From the NCBI GenBank assembly GCA_033398695.1, contig CM065801.1, positions 105,331,170-105,395,169 on the forward strand: 64,000 nucleotides of DNA. Reading direction: 5' to 3'. The position numbers were made by a program, and so were the translations under genes. This DNA comes from Orobanche coerulescens (taxonomy: Eukaryota > Streptophyta > Magnoliopsida > Lamiales > Orobanchaceae). Shown piece by piece: positions 11,147 to 21,399 of this stretch; position 1 is the first letter of the stretch, and each line of letters begins with the position of its first letter. The notes under the pieces were generated by a model that worked only from the letters and a program-made list of their open reading frames with translations, was not told the DNA's origin and made no database searches.

Positions 11147-12150
11147 ATGCCGAGAGGTAGAGCTATCCGTCAACGTGGTCGTTGTATAGGCCGTTGCAGA
11201 GTGTTATTGTCTGAGTCCGAGAGGTCCGTTTCAGAATCGGCATCTCGCTCTGCGACTAGGTCGGACCCGATTCCTTCGGGAGGTTCGAATGGAGGCTCGG
11301 AGGCCGAGGTGCCTAACGTTCTTCAACAAGTTGTAACACAAGTGCACCAACTGGCACAAGTGGTGCAGAATATTAATACTGGCAGGACGGTTGAGGATCG
11401 ATGGCTTCAAGAAGTTATGAAGATGAACCCTCCCATTCGATGGTTCGGTGATGCGAACAATTGGGATCATTGGTTAGTTAAGTGGAGAAGATCTTTGACG
11501 GTATTGGTTGTCCTGGCCAAGAGAGTCCCGATTGCTCAATATCGTGATTGATGACGCTTGACCGGTGGCGAGTGTTAAGCCCAAGAACCGATATGTCACA
11601 TGGGAAGAATTTAAAGAATTGATGGAAGCCCAAGATTGTCAGTGCCGGTTCGGTGGCAAGAGTCGATGAGTTCTTGAGCTCAACCCGAAGATGTTCCTAT
11701 TTAAGCAATCAAGACATACAACAAGCAGTTAGTGTATGTCCAAGATCGAGTTAAGGATGAGATAGACAAGATACTTCATTTCGATGCAAGGATGAAACCG
11801 GAGGTCCGAAAGTATATGGCGGGCCTTGGGTGTACTACTTTGAGAGAATATCAGGATAGAGCACTTGCTTATGAGATGGTGTCAGTTCCGGTTCCAGCAG
11901 TTTCGAGCTCGAAGAAACCAAAATTTTCTGGTAGTTTCCGAGGCAGTGGATCGCGCAGGCCTCAATCTTCTATGCAATCTTCTGTCGGTTCCCCCCAGCC
12001 TAGTGGAGGAATGCCGAGGGTTTGTTTTAATTGTGGAAATCCGGGACATGTCAGTTCTCGCTGCACTTCTCGCCCCATTGATTGTTTTAAGTGTGGGAAG
12101 CGGTGGTCATCGCGCGTTATATTGTGAGTCGGTGGCGAATATTTTCTAAA
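11147..12150 (+). pseudogene. G1 gag with zinc knuckle, interrupted
   Basis: The frame opens at MPRGRAIRQRGR, an Arg/Gly-rich start typical of Tekay gag. It stops at 11551 and resumes in other frames. From 11732 it is open through KYMAGLGCTTLREYQDRAL into a zinc knuckle CFNCGNPGHVSSRC (about 12030-12062). A second, frameshifted knuckle begins CFKCGK (about 12082). The role is the structural capsid protein that packages RNA. Confidence 0.85.
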
Positions 12151-13197
12151 GATCTCCTACCCTACCGGGCATTCACGGGACAGCCAACTCCGAGTTTCGG
12201 ACGCGGCAGTGGCAGAGGTAAAACCGAGCCTAAGGATGCACCTAGCATTGGATCAGCCCCACCCCGATTGTATGAGATGAAGCGGACTGATGACGTAGGG
12301 ACTGCCACTACGTCAGGTATTGTTTATATTTCGATGCACCCGGTAGATGTATTGTTTGATTCTGGAGCTACTCATTCTTTTATATCATTATCTTGTGTGA
12401 ATCATTTGGGCCTAGACGGTCTCTCTACATGTGAACCTTTTATTGTTGGGTTGCCAAGTGGGGAAAGGATAGTTGGGGATCAAGAGATCGCCAATTGTCC
12501 TGTAACCATTGGCAGTAAAGATTGGTCAACCGATTTGATTGTGATCGATATGATGGGAGAAGATTTAATCCTCGGTGATGATTGGTTAAATCGGCATGGA
12601 GCGATAGTAGATTATCGTCGGAAGATAATTTCGATAGTCGCGCCGGATGGTACTGAACATGTTTTTGAAGGGCAAAAACCTGGTACTTCTGGGAAGTTTA
12701 TTCGAGCCATGAAAGCGATGAAATTATTGCGACAAGGTTGTACCAGTTATTGGTGTTACGCATTAAAGTCGGAAGTTGGCGGAGTACAGTTATCCTCTGT
12801 TCCACTTGTGAATGAATTTCCAGACGTATTTCCGGATGATTTGCCGGGATTGCCACCACATCGTAAAGTAGAGTTCGTCATCGAACTAGAGCCCAATGCG
12901 GCGCCAATATCCAAGGCACCGTACAGAATGGCCCCATCGGAAATGTCAGAATTGAAGAAACAATTGGGTGAATTGTTGGACAAAGGTTATATTCGGCCTA
13001 GTGTGTCTCCATGGGGTGCACCAGTATTGTTTGTACGAAAGAAAGATGGGTCCTTACGGCTATGTATTGACTATCGTGAGTTGAATAAACTCACTATTAA
13101 GAACAAGTATCCGTTGCCAAGAATCGATGATCTATTTGTTCAATTACAAGGGGCTACGGTTTTCTCCAAGATTGATTTGAGGTCAGGATATTACTAA
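12091..13197 (+). CDS. G1 protease and N-terminal reverse transcriptase
   Basis: The 368-residue open frame contains the aspartic protease motif [11 protein letters not shown] (about residue 87) with a flap and an [15 protein letters not shown] block. RT fingers follow: [52 protein letters not shown] and [11 protein letters not shown]. It ends at a TAA where other Gypsy elements have a Gln codon just after RSGYY. That is a single-base nonsense change (CAA to TAA). Confidence 0.9.
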   Translation: MWEAVVIARYIVSRWRIFSKDLLPYRAFTGQPTPSFGRGSGRGKTEPKDAPSIGSAPPRLYEMKRTDDVGTATTSGIVYISMHPVDVLFDSGATHSFISLSCVNHLGLDGLSTCEPFIVGLPSGERIVGDQEIANCPVTIGSKDWSTDLIVIDMMGEDLILGDDWLNRHGAIVDYRRKIISIVAPDGTEHVFEGQKPGTSGKFIRAMKAMKLLRQGCTSYWCYALKSEVGGVQLSSVPLVNEFPDVFPDDLPGLPPHRKVEFVIELEPNAAPISKAPYRMAPSEMSELKKQLGELLDKGYIRPSVSPWGAPVLFVRKKDGSLRLCIDYRELNKLTIKNKYPLPRIDDLFVQLQGATVFSKIDLRSGYY

Positions 13198-13269
13198 CTC
13201 CGAATTCGAGATTCGGATATTCCCAGGTCAGCATTTCGGACGAGGTATGAGCATTACGAATTCGTAGTT

Positions 13270-13728
13270 ATGCCATTCGGTTTAACAAATGCTCCGGCGG
13301 CCTTCATGCAACTTATGAACAAAACTTTTATCGAATATCTCGATAAATTTGTAGTGGTGTTTATCGACGATATATTAATCTATTCCAAAAGTGAGGCGGA
13401 GCATGCCGAACACTTGAGAATCACGTTGAGTATTTTGAGGGCTGATAAGCTTTATGCTAAATTTTCTAAGTGCGAGTTCTGGCTTAAAGAAGTTTCTTTT
13501 CTGGGACACATCATCTCAGCCGATGGTATTCGTGTAGACCCTCAAAAGGTTGAAGCAGTCTTAGCTTGGGAGCCTCCACGGAATGTTAAGGAAGTTCGGA
13601 GTTTTCTAGGATTAGCGGGCTATTATCGTCGATTTGTTGAAGGATTCTCGAAAATAGCTCGACCGCTCACCTTATTATTGCAGAAGTCACGAAATTTGAG
13701 TGGAGTGATGAGTGTCGAAGAGTTTTGA
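13270..13728 (+). CDS. G1 reverse transcriptase palm and connection
   Basis: The frame opens at [17 protein letters not shown] and keeps the catalytic pair in [10 protein letters not shown] (about residues 31-40). It continues through [17 protein letters not shown] and [18 protein letters not shown]. The active site is intact. The frame then breaks in the linker before RNase H. Confidence 0.9.
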   Translation: MPFGLTNAPAAFMQLMNKTFIEYLDKFVVVFIDDILIYSKSEAEHAEHLRITLSILRADKLYAKFSKCEFWLKEVSFLGHIISADGIRVDPQKVEAVLAWEPPRNVKEVRSFLGLAGYYRRFVEGFSKIARPLTLLLQKSRNLSGVMSVEEF

Positions 13729-13743
13729 TGAGTTGAAAAGCGG

Positions 13744-14271
13744 TTGACTACGTCTCCGATCCTATCCTTACCACAAGGAACGGAAGGTTTCGTTATTTAT
13801 AGTGATGCTTCTAAACAAGGATTGGGATGTGTATTGATGCAAAATGAGAGAGTAGTGGCCTATGCGTCTCGACAATTAAAGCCATACGAGATGAATTATC
13901 CTACTCATGATCTTGAGTTAGCCGCTGTGGTGTTTGCGTTGAAAATTTGGAGGCATTACTTGTATGGTTCTTCTTGTCGAGTGTATACGGATCATAAGAG
14001 CTTGAAGTACATATTTACGCAGAAGGAACTAAATATGCGTCAGCGGCGATGGTTGGAACTGCTTAAAGATTATGATCTTGACATTCTTTACCATCCAGGT
14101 AAAGCAAACGTCGTTGCCGATGCGTTAAGCCGCAAGTCAGTCGTGTTGCAAAAGTTGGAACTACTTACCATTCAACCGAAGCTTAGACGAGAGTTGATTG
14201 ATATGGAAATTGAAGTTTGGCCTCACGTAACTCAAGGGCGTTGCGTTTCCTTGAGATTACATCCTCCGTAA
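13744..14271 (+). CDS. G1 RNase H
   Basis: The frame contains [16 protein letters not shown] (first catalytic Asp), [31 protein letters not shown] (Glu), [12 protein letters not shown] (Asp) and [16 protein letters not shown]. All expected RNase H residues are visible. Confidence 0.9.
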   Translation: MTTSPILSLPQGTEGFVIYSDASKQGLGCVLMQNERVVAYASRQLKPYEMNYPTHDLELAAVVFALKIWRHYLYGSSCRVYTDHKSLKYIFTQKELNMRQRRWLELLKDYDLDILYHPGKANVVADALSRKSVVLQKLELLTIQPKLRRELIDMEIEVWPHVTQGRCVSLRLHPP

Positions 14272-14280
14272 TGGAAGATA

Positions 14281-15416
14281 TTAAGTCAGCAGGTTAGATG
14301 ATCTCTCAATTGTGCGGCTTCGGGAAGACAGTGTTAGAGGAAAAGCTCCTGGATTCTTAATCGATGAAGACGGAGTTCTTCGATTTCGAGGCGTAACTTG
14401 TGTACCTAATCGTGATGATCTCAAACAGTAATTTTGAATGAAGCACATTCTACTCCGTACTCGATTCATCCGGGTATGAGTAAAATGTATAAGGACTTGA
14501 AGAAAAACTTTTGGTGGCGAACATGAAGAAAGATGTAACAGAGTTCGTGATGAAATGCTTGACTTGTCGGCGAGTTAAAGCGGAACATCGAGACCCGGTA
14601 AATTGCAACCGCTACCAATTCGGAATGGAAGTGGGAAGATATAGCGATGGATTTTATTGTGGGAATGCCAAAGACGCCGAGTGAATATGATTTGGGTAAT
14701 TGTTGATCGGCTAACCAAATCCGCACACTTTCTCGGGAATTAGAGACATTTGGGGACCGGAGAGGTTAGCTCGGTTATTCATTGCGGAGATTGTGAGACT
14801 CCATGGTACCCCAAAGAGTATAGTGTCGATCGCGATGGGCGTTTTGTGTCGCATTCGGCAAGCAAGACATCGAGAACTCGGTACCAAATTGAATTTCAAA
14901 GACCGCTTATCATCCCAGACGGACGGACGATCGAGAGGACGATCCAAACGCTAGAAGACATGTTGAGGGCTTGCGCGTTGGATTGGAAAGAAGATTGGGA
15001 GACTCATTTACCGTTGATTGAATTTGCGTACAATAACTTGGCATAGTTCGATTGGGATAGCCCGTTTGAAGCATTATATGGAAGACGTTGTAGATCGCCA
15101 ATCTGTTGGGACGAGCCGTGACGAGTTACTTGGAGTAGAACCGGACTTGGTGGTTCAAACTCGGGAAAAGTCGCAATTATTCGGCAAAGGTTGTTGATCG
15201 CTCAGTCGACAAAAGTCATATCCGACGTTCGTAAATCGACCGTTAGAGTTCCGGGCGGGAGACCATGTCCGTTGAAAGTATCGCCGACTCGTGGAGTTCT
15301 TCGGTTTGGTAAGAAGGAAGCTTAGTCCTCGTTATATTGGCCCCTTCGAGATCTGGACAAGGTAGGCGATGTAGCTTATCGACTAGCATTCCCTCCGACG
15401 CTTACTCCTGTTCATA
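14281..15416 (+). pseudogene. G1 integrase, multiply frameshifted
   Basis: Fragments in several frames show the HHCC region (IHPGMSKMYKDLKK, CLTCRRVKAEH), the strand with AMDFIVGMPK, and a late core block (ERTIQTLEDMLRACALDWKED, LIEFAYNN) in the open frame 14750-15046. A TAG follows near 15045. The enzyme that would join cDNA to the genome cannot be made from this copy as read. Confidence 0.82.
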
Positions 15417-15671
15417 ATGTGGGTCATGATTCACAACTGCGTAAGTATGTCCCGATCCCACCATGTTATTAATTATCAAGAGATTGAGGTTAGTGATGAT
15501 GTTACGTATGAAGAACAACCGGTAACCATACTAGAGAGACGAGTGAAACAATTGCGACGGAAAGTTATTCCGTTAGTAAAGGTCCAATGGTCTAAGCATG
15601 GAATTGAGGAGGCCACGTGGGAGACCGAGGATAGTATGCGTGCCCGATACCCCGAACTTTTTGTATCTTAA
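15417..15671 (+). CDS. G1 integrase C-terminus with chromodomain-like tail
   Basis: The 84-residue frame ends with LERRVKQLRRKVIPLVKVQW, then HGIEEATWETEDSMRARYPELF. This tail is the chromodomain-related motif of Tekay-type chromoviruses, thought to guide insertion into heterochromatin. It ends 34 bp before the 3' LTR. Confidence 0.85.
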   Translation: MWVMIHNCVSMSRSHHVINYQEIEVSDDVTYEEQPVTILERRVKQLRRKVIPLVKVQWSKHGIEEATWETEDSMRARYPELFVS

Positions 15672-15689
15672 GTTTCGGGACGAAACTTC

Positions 15690-15706
15690 TTTTTAGGGGG
15701 TAAGGG
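15690..15706 (+). promoter_or_regulatory. G1 polypurine tract
   Basis: AGGGGGTAAGGG directly precedes the 3' LTR and primes plus-strand synthesis. Confidence 0.75.
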
Positions 15707-17668
15707 TGTAATACCCGTGTATTTTGTGAGTGTTATTTTGGATGTATTTTGTGGTATTGTGGTTATTTGGACCGTATATATTGATGATTGACCTTGGCAT
15801 ATTCATGGCTGATAATTGTTGGGTTTTGTGATTCTCGAATTGAGCTCGTTTTAGCCGGCCTTCTTGCGAATTTAAATTTGGAAAATAGCGGTTAAGCGCA
15901 CGCTAAGATCGTATGTCTAGCGCACGCTAACGAGTTCGAGTAGCGCACGCTACTCTTGTGCAATAGCGTGCGTTAGGCCCGGGACGGTAAGCTTTACGGA
16001 CTGCGGAATGAGGCGTTAGCGTACGCTATGGACGGACTAACGACGCTATTTCGATGTACTAGCGCCGCGTTACTTGTATGATAGCGTACGCCAGGATGTC
16101 AGTCGGTGAGGACGAAGCGTTTACGGATGCAGATACTTGCGAGTAGCGCACGCTCTTGTATGGAGTTAGCGCGCTAGTAGCAATCGGTAGCGCACGCTAA
16201 CAGATAGTTCGGCGCACGCTACGAGTGCAGCGAGAATGTTCAGGCGCCTTTTTCTTGACGTGCACCGCCCTCGGCTCGTTAGCGCACGCTAAGCTGGCCG
16301 TAGCGTGCGCTAATACCTCCCAGATATATATGGGGGTAGGTTCTAGAAATGTCATTTTCACCTCTTCCTCTTCTCTTGGTAATTTGGGCATACTTGACCA
16401 TTGGAGAGTGCAGATTCTTGGTCGGATTTCTTCATCCAACGATAATTTTGGGCTCCTAACACCAAGTTATCAACATCTTATCAACTTTCACCATCCAAAT
16501 CAAGGTAAAACCGTTGGAACCCTAGTTCTTCATATTTTGGGGTTTTGTCGAGATCTTTGATTTTAATCTACCCTAGCTCCGATTTGTGCTAGATGGTGAT
16601 GTTGTAATCATAATCCTCCATTTTTCTCCAAGATTCACGGATTTAACCCTAAGTTACCTTTCATAGTTTGGGTTCGAGCTACGATTCCTTCGTAATATTT
16701 GAATAAATGTCCCCAAGGGTAGAACTTAGGGTAAATCTTTCCATTTCCGTGGTGTTGTGTTTTGATTCGATATTTCGATGTGTTAGGATCGAATCGTTGA
16801 AGGAAATTCGGACCGTACATTCATCCGTTCGCCGTATCTTGTGTCGTTCAAATTGAGGCAAGTACTTTGATTGTGTTTATTGTACATCGTGTGAATATGT
16901 AAAAATGGAATTTGTGCCAATTGCTGATCGAGTGTGTGTGAGCCGAGTAAAACCAGTGAGGGTCCCCTGGGGTCCGGTAGGCTGCGTATCCCTACGGATC
17001 ACTCGGTTGGGCTATACACCAGGGAGGGCCTGACGAGGTGTCTCTGGGGTGTGTATCTTGCTGAGAGGTACAGGGCTAGTATAGCTCGGGAGGTTGTTTT
17101 GTGATGATGACTGTGATGTGGTATTCCGGAATATCTGTGATGGCACTATGATTTTCTGTGGTTTTTGTTGATTATTCACTTGTTGTACATATTCTAGAAT
17201 CATTGTACTTGCACCGGCTTCTTCCTGACCCCTTTTTGGGGTGGATATACTTTTGTGTATTCAGGTACAGGTCCAGTGGGAGGACTAGCACAGGACGGAC
17301 ACGAGCTTGGTGGGCAGCATTGATATCGTGCATTATTTTTGAGTTGATGGTCATATGGTCATGGTCAAGTCGTGTTTTGGTTTTGTACTCGCGCGGGTAC
17401 TGTCCGGTGTTGTATGTCATGTTATTATTAATGGTTAATGATGTTGTTGTATTCCCGTGGGGAACGGTCATATTGGTTATGATTTCCTCGGGATGATATG
17501 TTGTTTGGTATTGTGATGTATGTTATGTTGAAATTGAAGTTGATTTTTGAATGTATGAACATTTGTGTTTGTCGTATTTAATGTGTTTTATTTGGGTCTA
17601 AGCCTGGTAGGTCCTCCAAAAAGGAACTACGGCGCTGTAATATCTCCGTAAATCATGGGGGTGTTACA
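15707..17668 (+). repeat. G1 3' LTR
   Basis: This LTR is close to 1.96 kb and begins and ends like the 5' LTR (TGTAATACCC, GTTACA). The palindrome array is at about 15895-16315 and the TATA box near 16324. Differences from the 5' LTR are mostly 1-4-bp indels clustered at CAG/CTG/CCGG-like places. Confidence 0.92.
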
Positions 17669-17673
17669 TAAGG

Positions 17674-18989
17674 CACATGCCTTTACAAATACTCGGAAAA
17701 GTATTCGGACCTATAGTCATACGAACTATAATCGAGGTCAACGAATTCATGTATTTACCGCAATATGCCATTGCCTTACATGTTGAAACTCATGAGAATT
17801 ACTCGTACATTCTTTCATATATCATGTTGCAAGGAGACGATACATGTCTACACCCACATGCAATATTTTATTTTAATAAGATGAAAGATGGAGTTTTCCA
17901 AGTATGGGATTGGGTCAAGACCAAGTGGTGGTCGCTCAATTCAACGTGACAATTCCGTCACAAATCGATTTTAACCACGACATATCCGTCGCAATCGATG
18001 TTTGTCCCATTTGTATGTCACAAATCCGTGACTAATCATGAACGAGTCATAACTTTACCGTTACCGACAATGTTCATTTTTTTTTTTCAATTGTTGGTTT
18101 AAAATCGACAAAACGGCGACATCAAATCGCACCCAAAACGTGGTGTATGCAACAACCACAAATATCGACTTTCAACAATTATCCGTGACTCCCCCAGGAC
18201 CGTCACACAGTTTACTTCGACATCCGAGAGTGATACCACCTCTCATTGTCTCATCCACCGCAAAGTAGCGTGGGAGATAAAGAACCCAAATACCCAATTC
18301 CCCAAAAAAAAAATTTCCAAAAGAGAGGAATTGAAAAACGAGAACTTTAATAAAGTCTTACGGGTACTTGGTTTCATATATGCTTTGATCCTTGAACGGG
18401 AGATTCTCTCCATATGAGCAACATATTTCCGTGGGTACTCCGTTCTATATTTATTTTGATCCTTGAACGGGATAAATATGGATTTTTCTCCATAGCGTGC
18501 ACATCATCATGAGCGACGTATTTTTCTATATACACGTAAAACATAAACATGTAAGATTCATAAGTGTACAAATTTCATGAACAAATGAATCATTGAGTAG
18601 GAAAAAAAATGGAGAGTTGAGAAACGCCCGGATAGGGCTATTGGGCTCAATAATTCGGCCGAAAAAGGACTCGAGCGCGGCGATGCAGCAGCTCGGTATT
18701 GGATGAGGTCGGATCTCCAAATTTCTTCGTAAAAATCTGCTTCTGTTCGGCAGTAGATTCAGTAACCAATATTACACAGAATCCGATCTTCACCGTTGAA
18801 TATACAGATATTTGTGTTGGAAAGTTGCTGCCAAAATTTCACACCGATCCGACGGTTAACGAATCGGGAAACGCGATTTTCGTACGACTGCGCTGTGCAG
18901 GAAATTTACTCGCGGGAATTCTCGTTTCTCGTTTTTTTTTTCTTTCGCGTACAATTTCATCGAGAAATACTGCTCCGAATCAGATCTTG
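17674..18989. other. LP internal region right of G1
   Basis: This is the LP sequence continuing after the TAAGG duplication. An open frame on the plus strand (17677-17949) and one on the minus strand (18526-18720) show no family I recognise. A near-repeat of TTTTGATCCTTGAACGGGA, GATCCTTGAACGGGA and TCTCCATA occurs twice (about 18378-18415 and 18449-18495). Confidence 0.5.
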
Positions 18990-19165
18990 CTTTCAATAGA
19001 AAAAGCATCGTAAAAACTTCTAAGCTATTACAACCGCGATCAACAAAATCTCCCATAAGATGCAGTTTGCTTTTGGTACGTGGTCCTCCAATCTGGAAAA
19101 GTTTTATTAAATCACGAAAATTGCCCATGAATATTGCCGCAAACTTTGACTAAGAGCCATGCCAT
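18990..19165 (-). pseudogene. Captured PP6/FyPP-type Ser/Thr phosphatase fragment inside LP
   Basis: The minus strand encodes VCGNIHGQF, then after a one-base insertion RDLIKLFQIGG, and then MGDFVDRGCNSLEVFT and LLKAR. These match the metal-binding core of PPP phosphatases. The GDFVDRG-NSLEVF form is that of PP6 (plant FyPP) rather than PP2A or PP4. GDIHGQ has become GNIHGQ, losing a metal ligand, and Tyr after DRG is Cys. Similarity stops after LLKAR. It is a non-functional fragment carried by the retrotransposon. Confidence 0.83.
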
Positions 19166-19670
19166 CCGGCCGAATTCTTCAATTGGGTTCCAGATGCCTG
19201 ACAATCGGAGGTCCTCCTACGGGAAAAATATCAGAAAAAGGAGATTCAAAAGCCTTGAAAGGATCGGAGAGATTTTCCTCCCGGCACAGAAAAAGGGATC
19301 ACATCCTCCTTCAATAATTTCCCCACGCACGCGCAGGATCGCCCATTACCATCGCTGTCTCCGCAGCTCTTCCACGCCGACAGGGCGTCCGAGATGGTGG
19401 CGGACGCCGCGACGCACGTCAGCTCCAGCTTCCTTGTTTATGTTGCGGGTTAGCAGGCTCCGATTTGCGCTGAAGGTGGGAGGCGGCTAGGGTTTGTTGG
19501 CGGCGGGTCGGAAGATCAGATCTTCTTGTTGCAGAAGGAGGAGAAGACGGCGGGATTAGGGTTTCGGCTGGGGAAGGTTTCGCAATTTTTAGAAATCGGA
19601 TGGGATTTTTTTTTTTTCGGAATTTCTGAATTTCGGGTTTTTTTTCTTTTTCTTGCTCAGTTGGGGGCTA
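19166..19670 (-). other. GC-rich LP 5' region, possible second captured gene piece
   Basis: Base composition rises sharply here. One minus-strand frame (about 19330-19440) stays open with a gene-like stretch (LELTCVAASATISDALSAWK). This is unlike the AT-rich LP body and resembles a 5' exon or UTR of a host gene. I do not recognise the family. It lies between the PBS and the phosphatase piece and may come from the same or another donor gene. Confidence 0.4.
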
Positions 19671-19683
19671 CGTGCTGATAACG
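19671..19683 (-). promoter_or_regulatory. LP primer binding site
   Basis: Just inside the 5' LTR (minus orientation) the sequence reads CGTTATCAGCACG, a PBS form found in some plant Copia elements. It fixes the orientation of LP. Confidence 0.65.
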
Positions 19684-19909
19684 TGTTTGAGGAGAAAGTA
19701 AAAGACAGCAAATCAATTCATTCATAACACTGATAGAGGGGCCTTTATATAGGCATTACAATGAGAGTCCTTCCATACATAGGATTCCTAGATAAGGTAA
19801 GACATCTAATAGGATCCTACTACCTCTAGAAGGATCTAGAACCTTCCATATATGTATCTACAATCAGTATTAGGTAAGACACATCACGGGAATAATAATT
19901 CCCGGAACA
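19684..19909 (-). repeat. LP 5' LTR
   Basis: This 226-bp partner of 3993-4218 is followed by the CATCT duplication (19910-19914). The TATA box on the minus strand is at about 19741-19750. Confidence 0.93.
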
Positions 19910-19914
19910 CATCT

Positions 19915-20234
19915 GACTACAACTTTTTATAATTTTGTTACCACTCCAATACAAGATCATCTTCTTTTAATTTTATTCATATTCTACCCTTTTTAGCCTA
20001 AAACAGTTAACCCACCATTCCCGTTGTAATCGAGCATCCTTCGTCTTCAATCCCACACTTCATTTCTTGCAGCACTTCTCTTACTCTCCCCATCGGAAAA
20101 TTCAGCATCGTCAAGCGAGCGCCTTTACCCGATTATATGCCATGAGACAGCCTTTAATCAGGTGACCGCTGCCTGCTTTGTACACATGGCGGTGGCCTCC
20201 GCAATGTCGACTCCAACAAACTGAAGAAAACAAC
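19915..20234. other. Spacer between LP and H
   Basis: No recognisable gene. The right half (about 20100-20234) has higher GC and frames of about 40 codons, but I cannot link them to a family. Confidence 0.4.
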
Positions 20235-20648
20235 TGTTGTTGCCCAAAATATTTATCCGAAGATTAATACTGCTGGAAGACGGACAACAAACAACAATTG
20301 CGGGAGCACTTCCGAGAGTAGATAAATAATACAAGATTTGCCGGGTTTGTTAGGCCCGGGCTTGAATGCTCTCGCGAGATGTTATTAATACGAATATTCG
20401 TGGATACAAGTATTAATGAGAGAAATCTAAATACAATGAGTGTAAAAAGACTCTGTTAATCCGGCTCTTGAGCGAAGCTCGGTGTTCTTCGTCCCCGCCG
20501 GTAATCTGCTGGATGAGATAGGCCGGGAGAAGTAAGACCGAAAGATAGCTGTTGCCAAGAGTTGGATGTTAGCCAAGTGTGTGTATTTGCTTCTGTGTGG
20601 TATGAAAATACGAGAATGCAGGGCCAGAATCCAAGTGCAGGCTGCCCT

Positions 20649-20659
20649 CTTTATATAGG
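20649..20659 (-). promoter_or_regulatory. TATA box of putative H LTR
   Basis: The minus strand reads CCTATATAAAG followed by a GC-rich start region, a canonical plant TATA context. Confidence 0.55.
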
Positions 20660-20989
20660 GGTTGAGGTGCCTTGTTTCCTAGTGGGCGATCGTCTTTCGG
20701 CCATTAATGTAATGGGGCGATCGTCCTAAAGGTCACATGGGCTGCCTGCCAAAAGTCCAGAGATCCAGCCGGCAGCCAGCTGAGTGGCCCAATGAGGAGC
20801 CGGCACGCGTCCGGAAGTACTGTCACAGGAGGTCCCACTTTGTTACTTTCGGCGGACTTTGTCAGTAGGCAGGGTAGGTGACAGTGTGGTCACCGTCTTG
20901 TCCGTCGGCTCCTATCGCAGGCACAGGCCTGTTGGTCGGTGAGGTAAGTGACAGGTTTGTCAGCGCCTTTTGTGGATCTGCACGTGGGT

Positions 20990-21370
20990 GCTGTCCTGTT
21001 AGCTCGGCCTTGGCCGACTGGATGGCCATCGGCCCAGATCGTCATGATGCGGTCGTCTCTAGCTGGACACCGAGGATCGTTCTCGGCCAGTCACTGAAGG
21101 TCGGCAATGGTCGGTCACCAAGGGTCGGTCGGCAAAGCGCTGAGAGATGATCGTCCATAAGTCGGTCGCTAGAAGTCGGTCGCCGAGTACCGAGAGGCGA
21201 TCGTATCTGAGGTCGATCGCTCGGCACCGGGACTTGTCCTGGGACCTTCGGCTGGGCGATTCATGCTTGTCTGCCGGGCTAAGGCTAGGTCGCCTGGTCG
21301 CTGGTCGGCGGTTCTTCCTCGGACGCTCGGCAGTGACTCGGTTGCCCGACCTCCTAGGCGATCGCCGGTC
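20990..21370 (-). repeat. CpG-rich CGGTCG/CGATCG repeat zone in H LTR
   Basis: Dense copies of GGTCGGTC, GTCGGTCG and GGCGATCG-type words occur, including the perfect palindrome GGCGATCGCC (21357-21366). On the minus strand the zone lies upstream of the TATA box, as in the other Gypsy LTRs of this window. Confidence 0.75.
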
Positions 21371-21399
21371 GGAAGGTGTTAAATCTTGACACAACAACA

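Larger units (their letters stand above)
8968..17668 (+). mobile_element. G1: Ty3/Gypsy chromovirus (Tekay/Del-like) with broken gag-pol
   Basis: A complete LTR element of 8.7 kb with ~1.95-kb LTRs, TGTAATACCC...GTTACA ends and TAAGG duplications. The order gag, protease, RT, RNase H, integrase, chromodomain-like tail is the Ty3/Gypsy order, and the C-terminal tail is the type seen in Tekay/Del chromoviruses. Stops and frameshifts interrupt every domain, so it is not autonomous as read. Some breaks may be consensus errors (see findings). Confidence 0.93.
3993..19909 (-). mobile_element. LP: non-autonomous LTR retrotransposon with Copia-type ends and a captured gene piece
   Basis: Two 226-bp direct repeats (3993-4218, 19684-19909) start TGTT and end AACA and are flanked by the 5-bp duplication CATCT (3988-3992, 19910-19914). 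Read on the minus strand, the right copy is followed by a PBS-like CGTTATCAGCACG and the left copy is preceded by a purine tract (ACAGGGGGAG). Removing nested G1 leaves about 6.8 kb of internal DNA. No gag, integrase, RT or RNase H motif is visible there, so it must move with borrowed proteins (LARD-like). It carries part of a PP6/FyPP phosphatase gene near its 5' end. Confidence 0.9.
20235..21399 (-). repeat. Putative H 3' LTR
   Basis: The block is bounded by inverted TGTTGTTG/CAACAACA. On the minus strand it has a strong TATA box (CCTATATAAAG, 20649-20659) with a CpG-rich repeat zone upstream. No second copy is in the window and no clear polypurine tract adjoins it, so the boundaries are tentative. 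Another possible left end is the TGTTAGGCCC at 20348. Confidence 0.5.

Noticed and set aside
19134..19490. Plus-strand 118-residue open frame in the LP 5' region
   Set aside because: Composition is Arg/Ser/Pro-rich as expected from reading a GC-rich region backwards. The gene-like signal (phosphatase motifs) is on the opposite strand.
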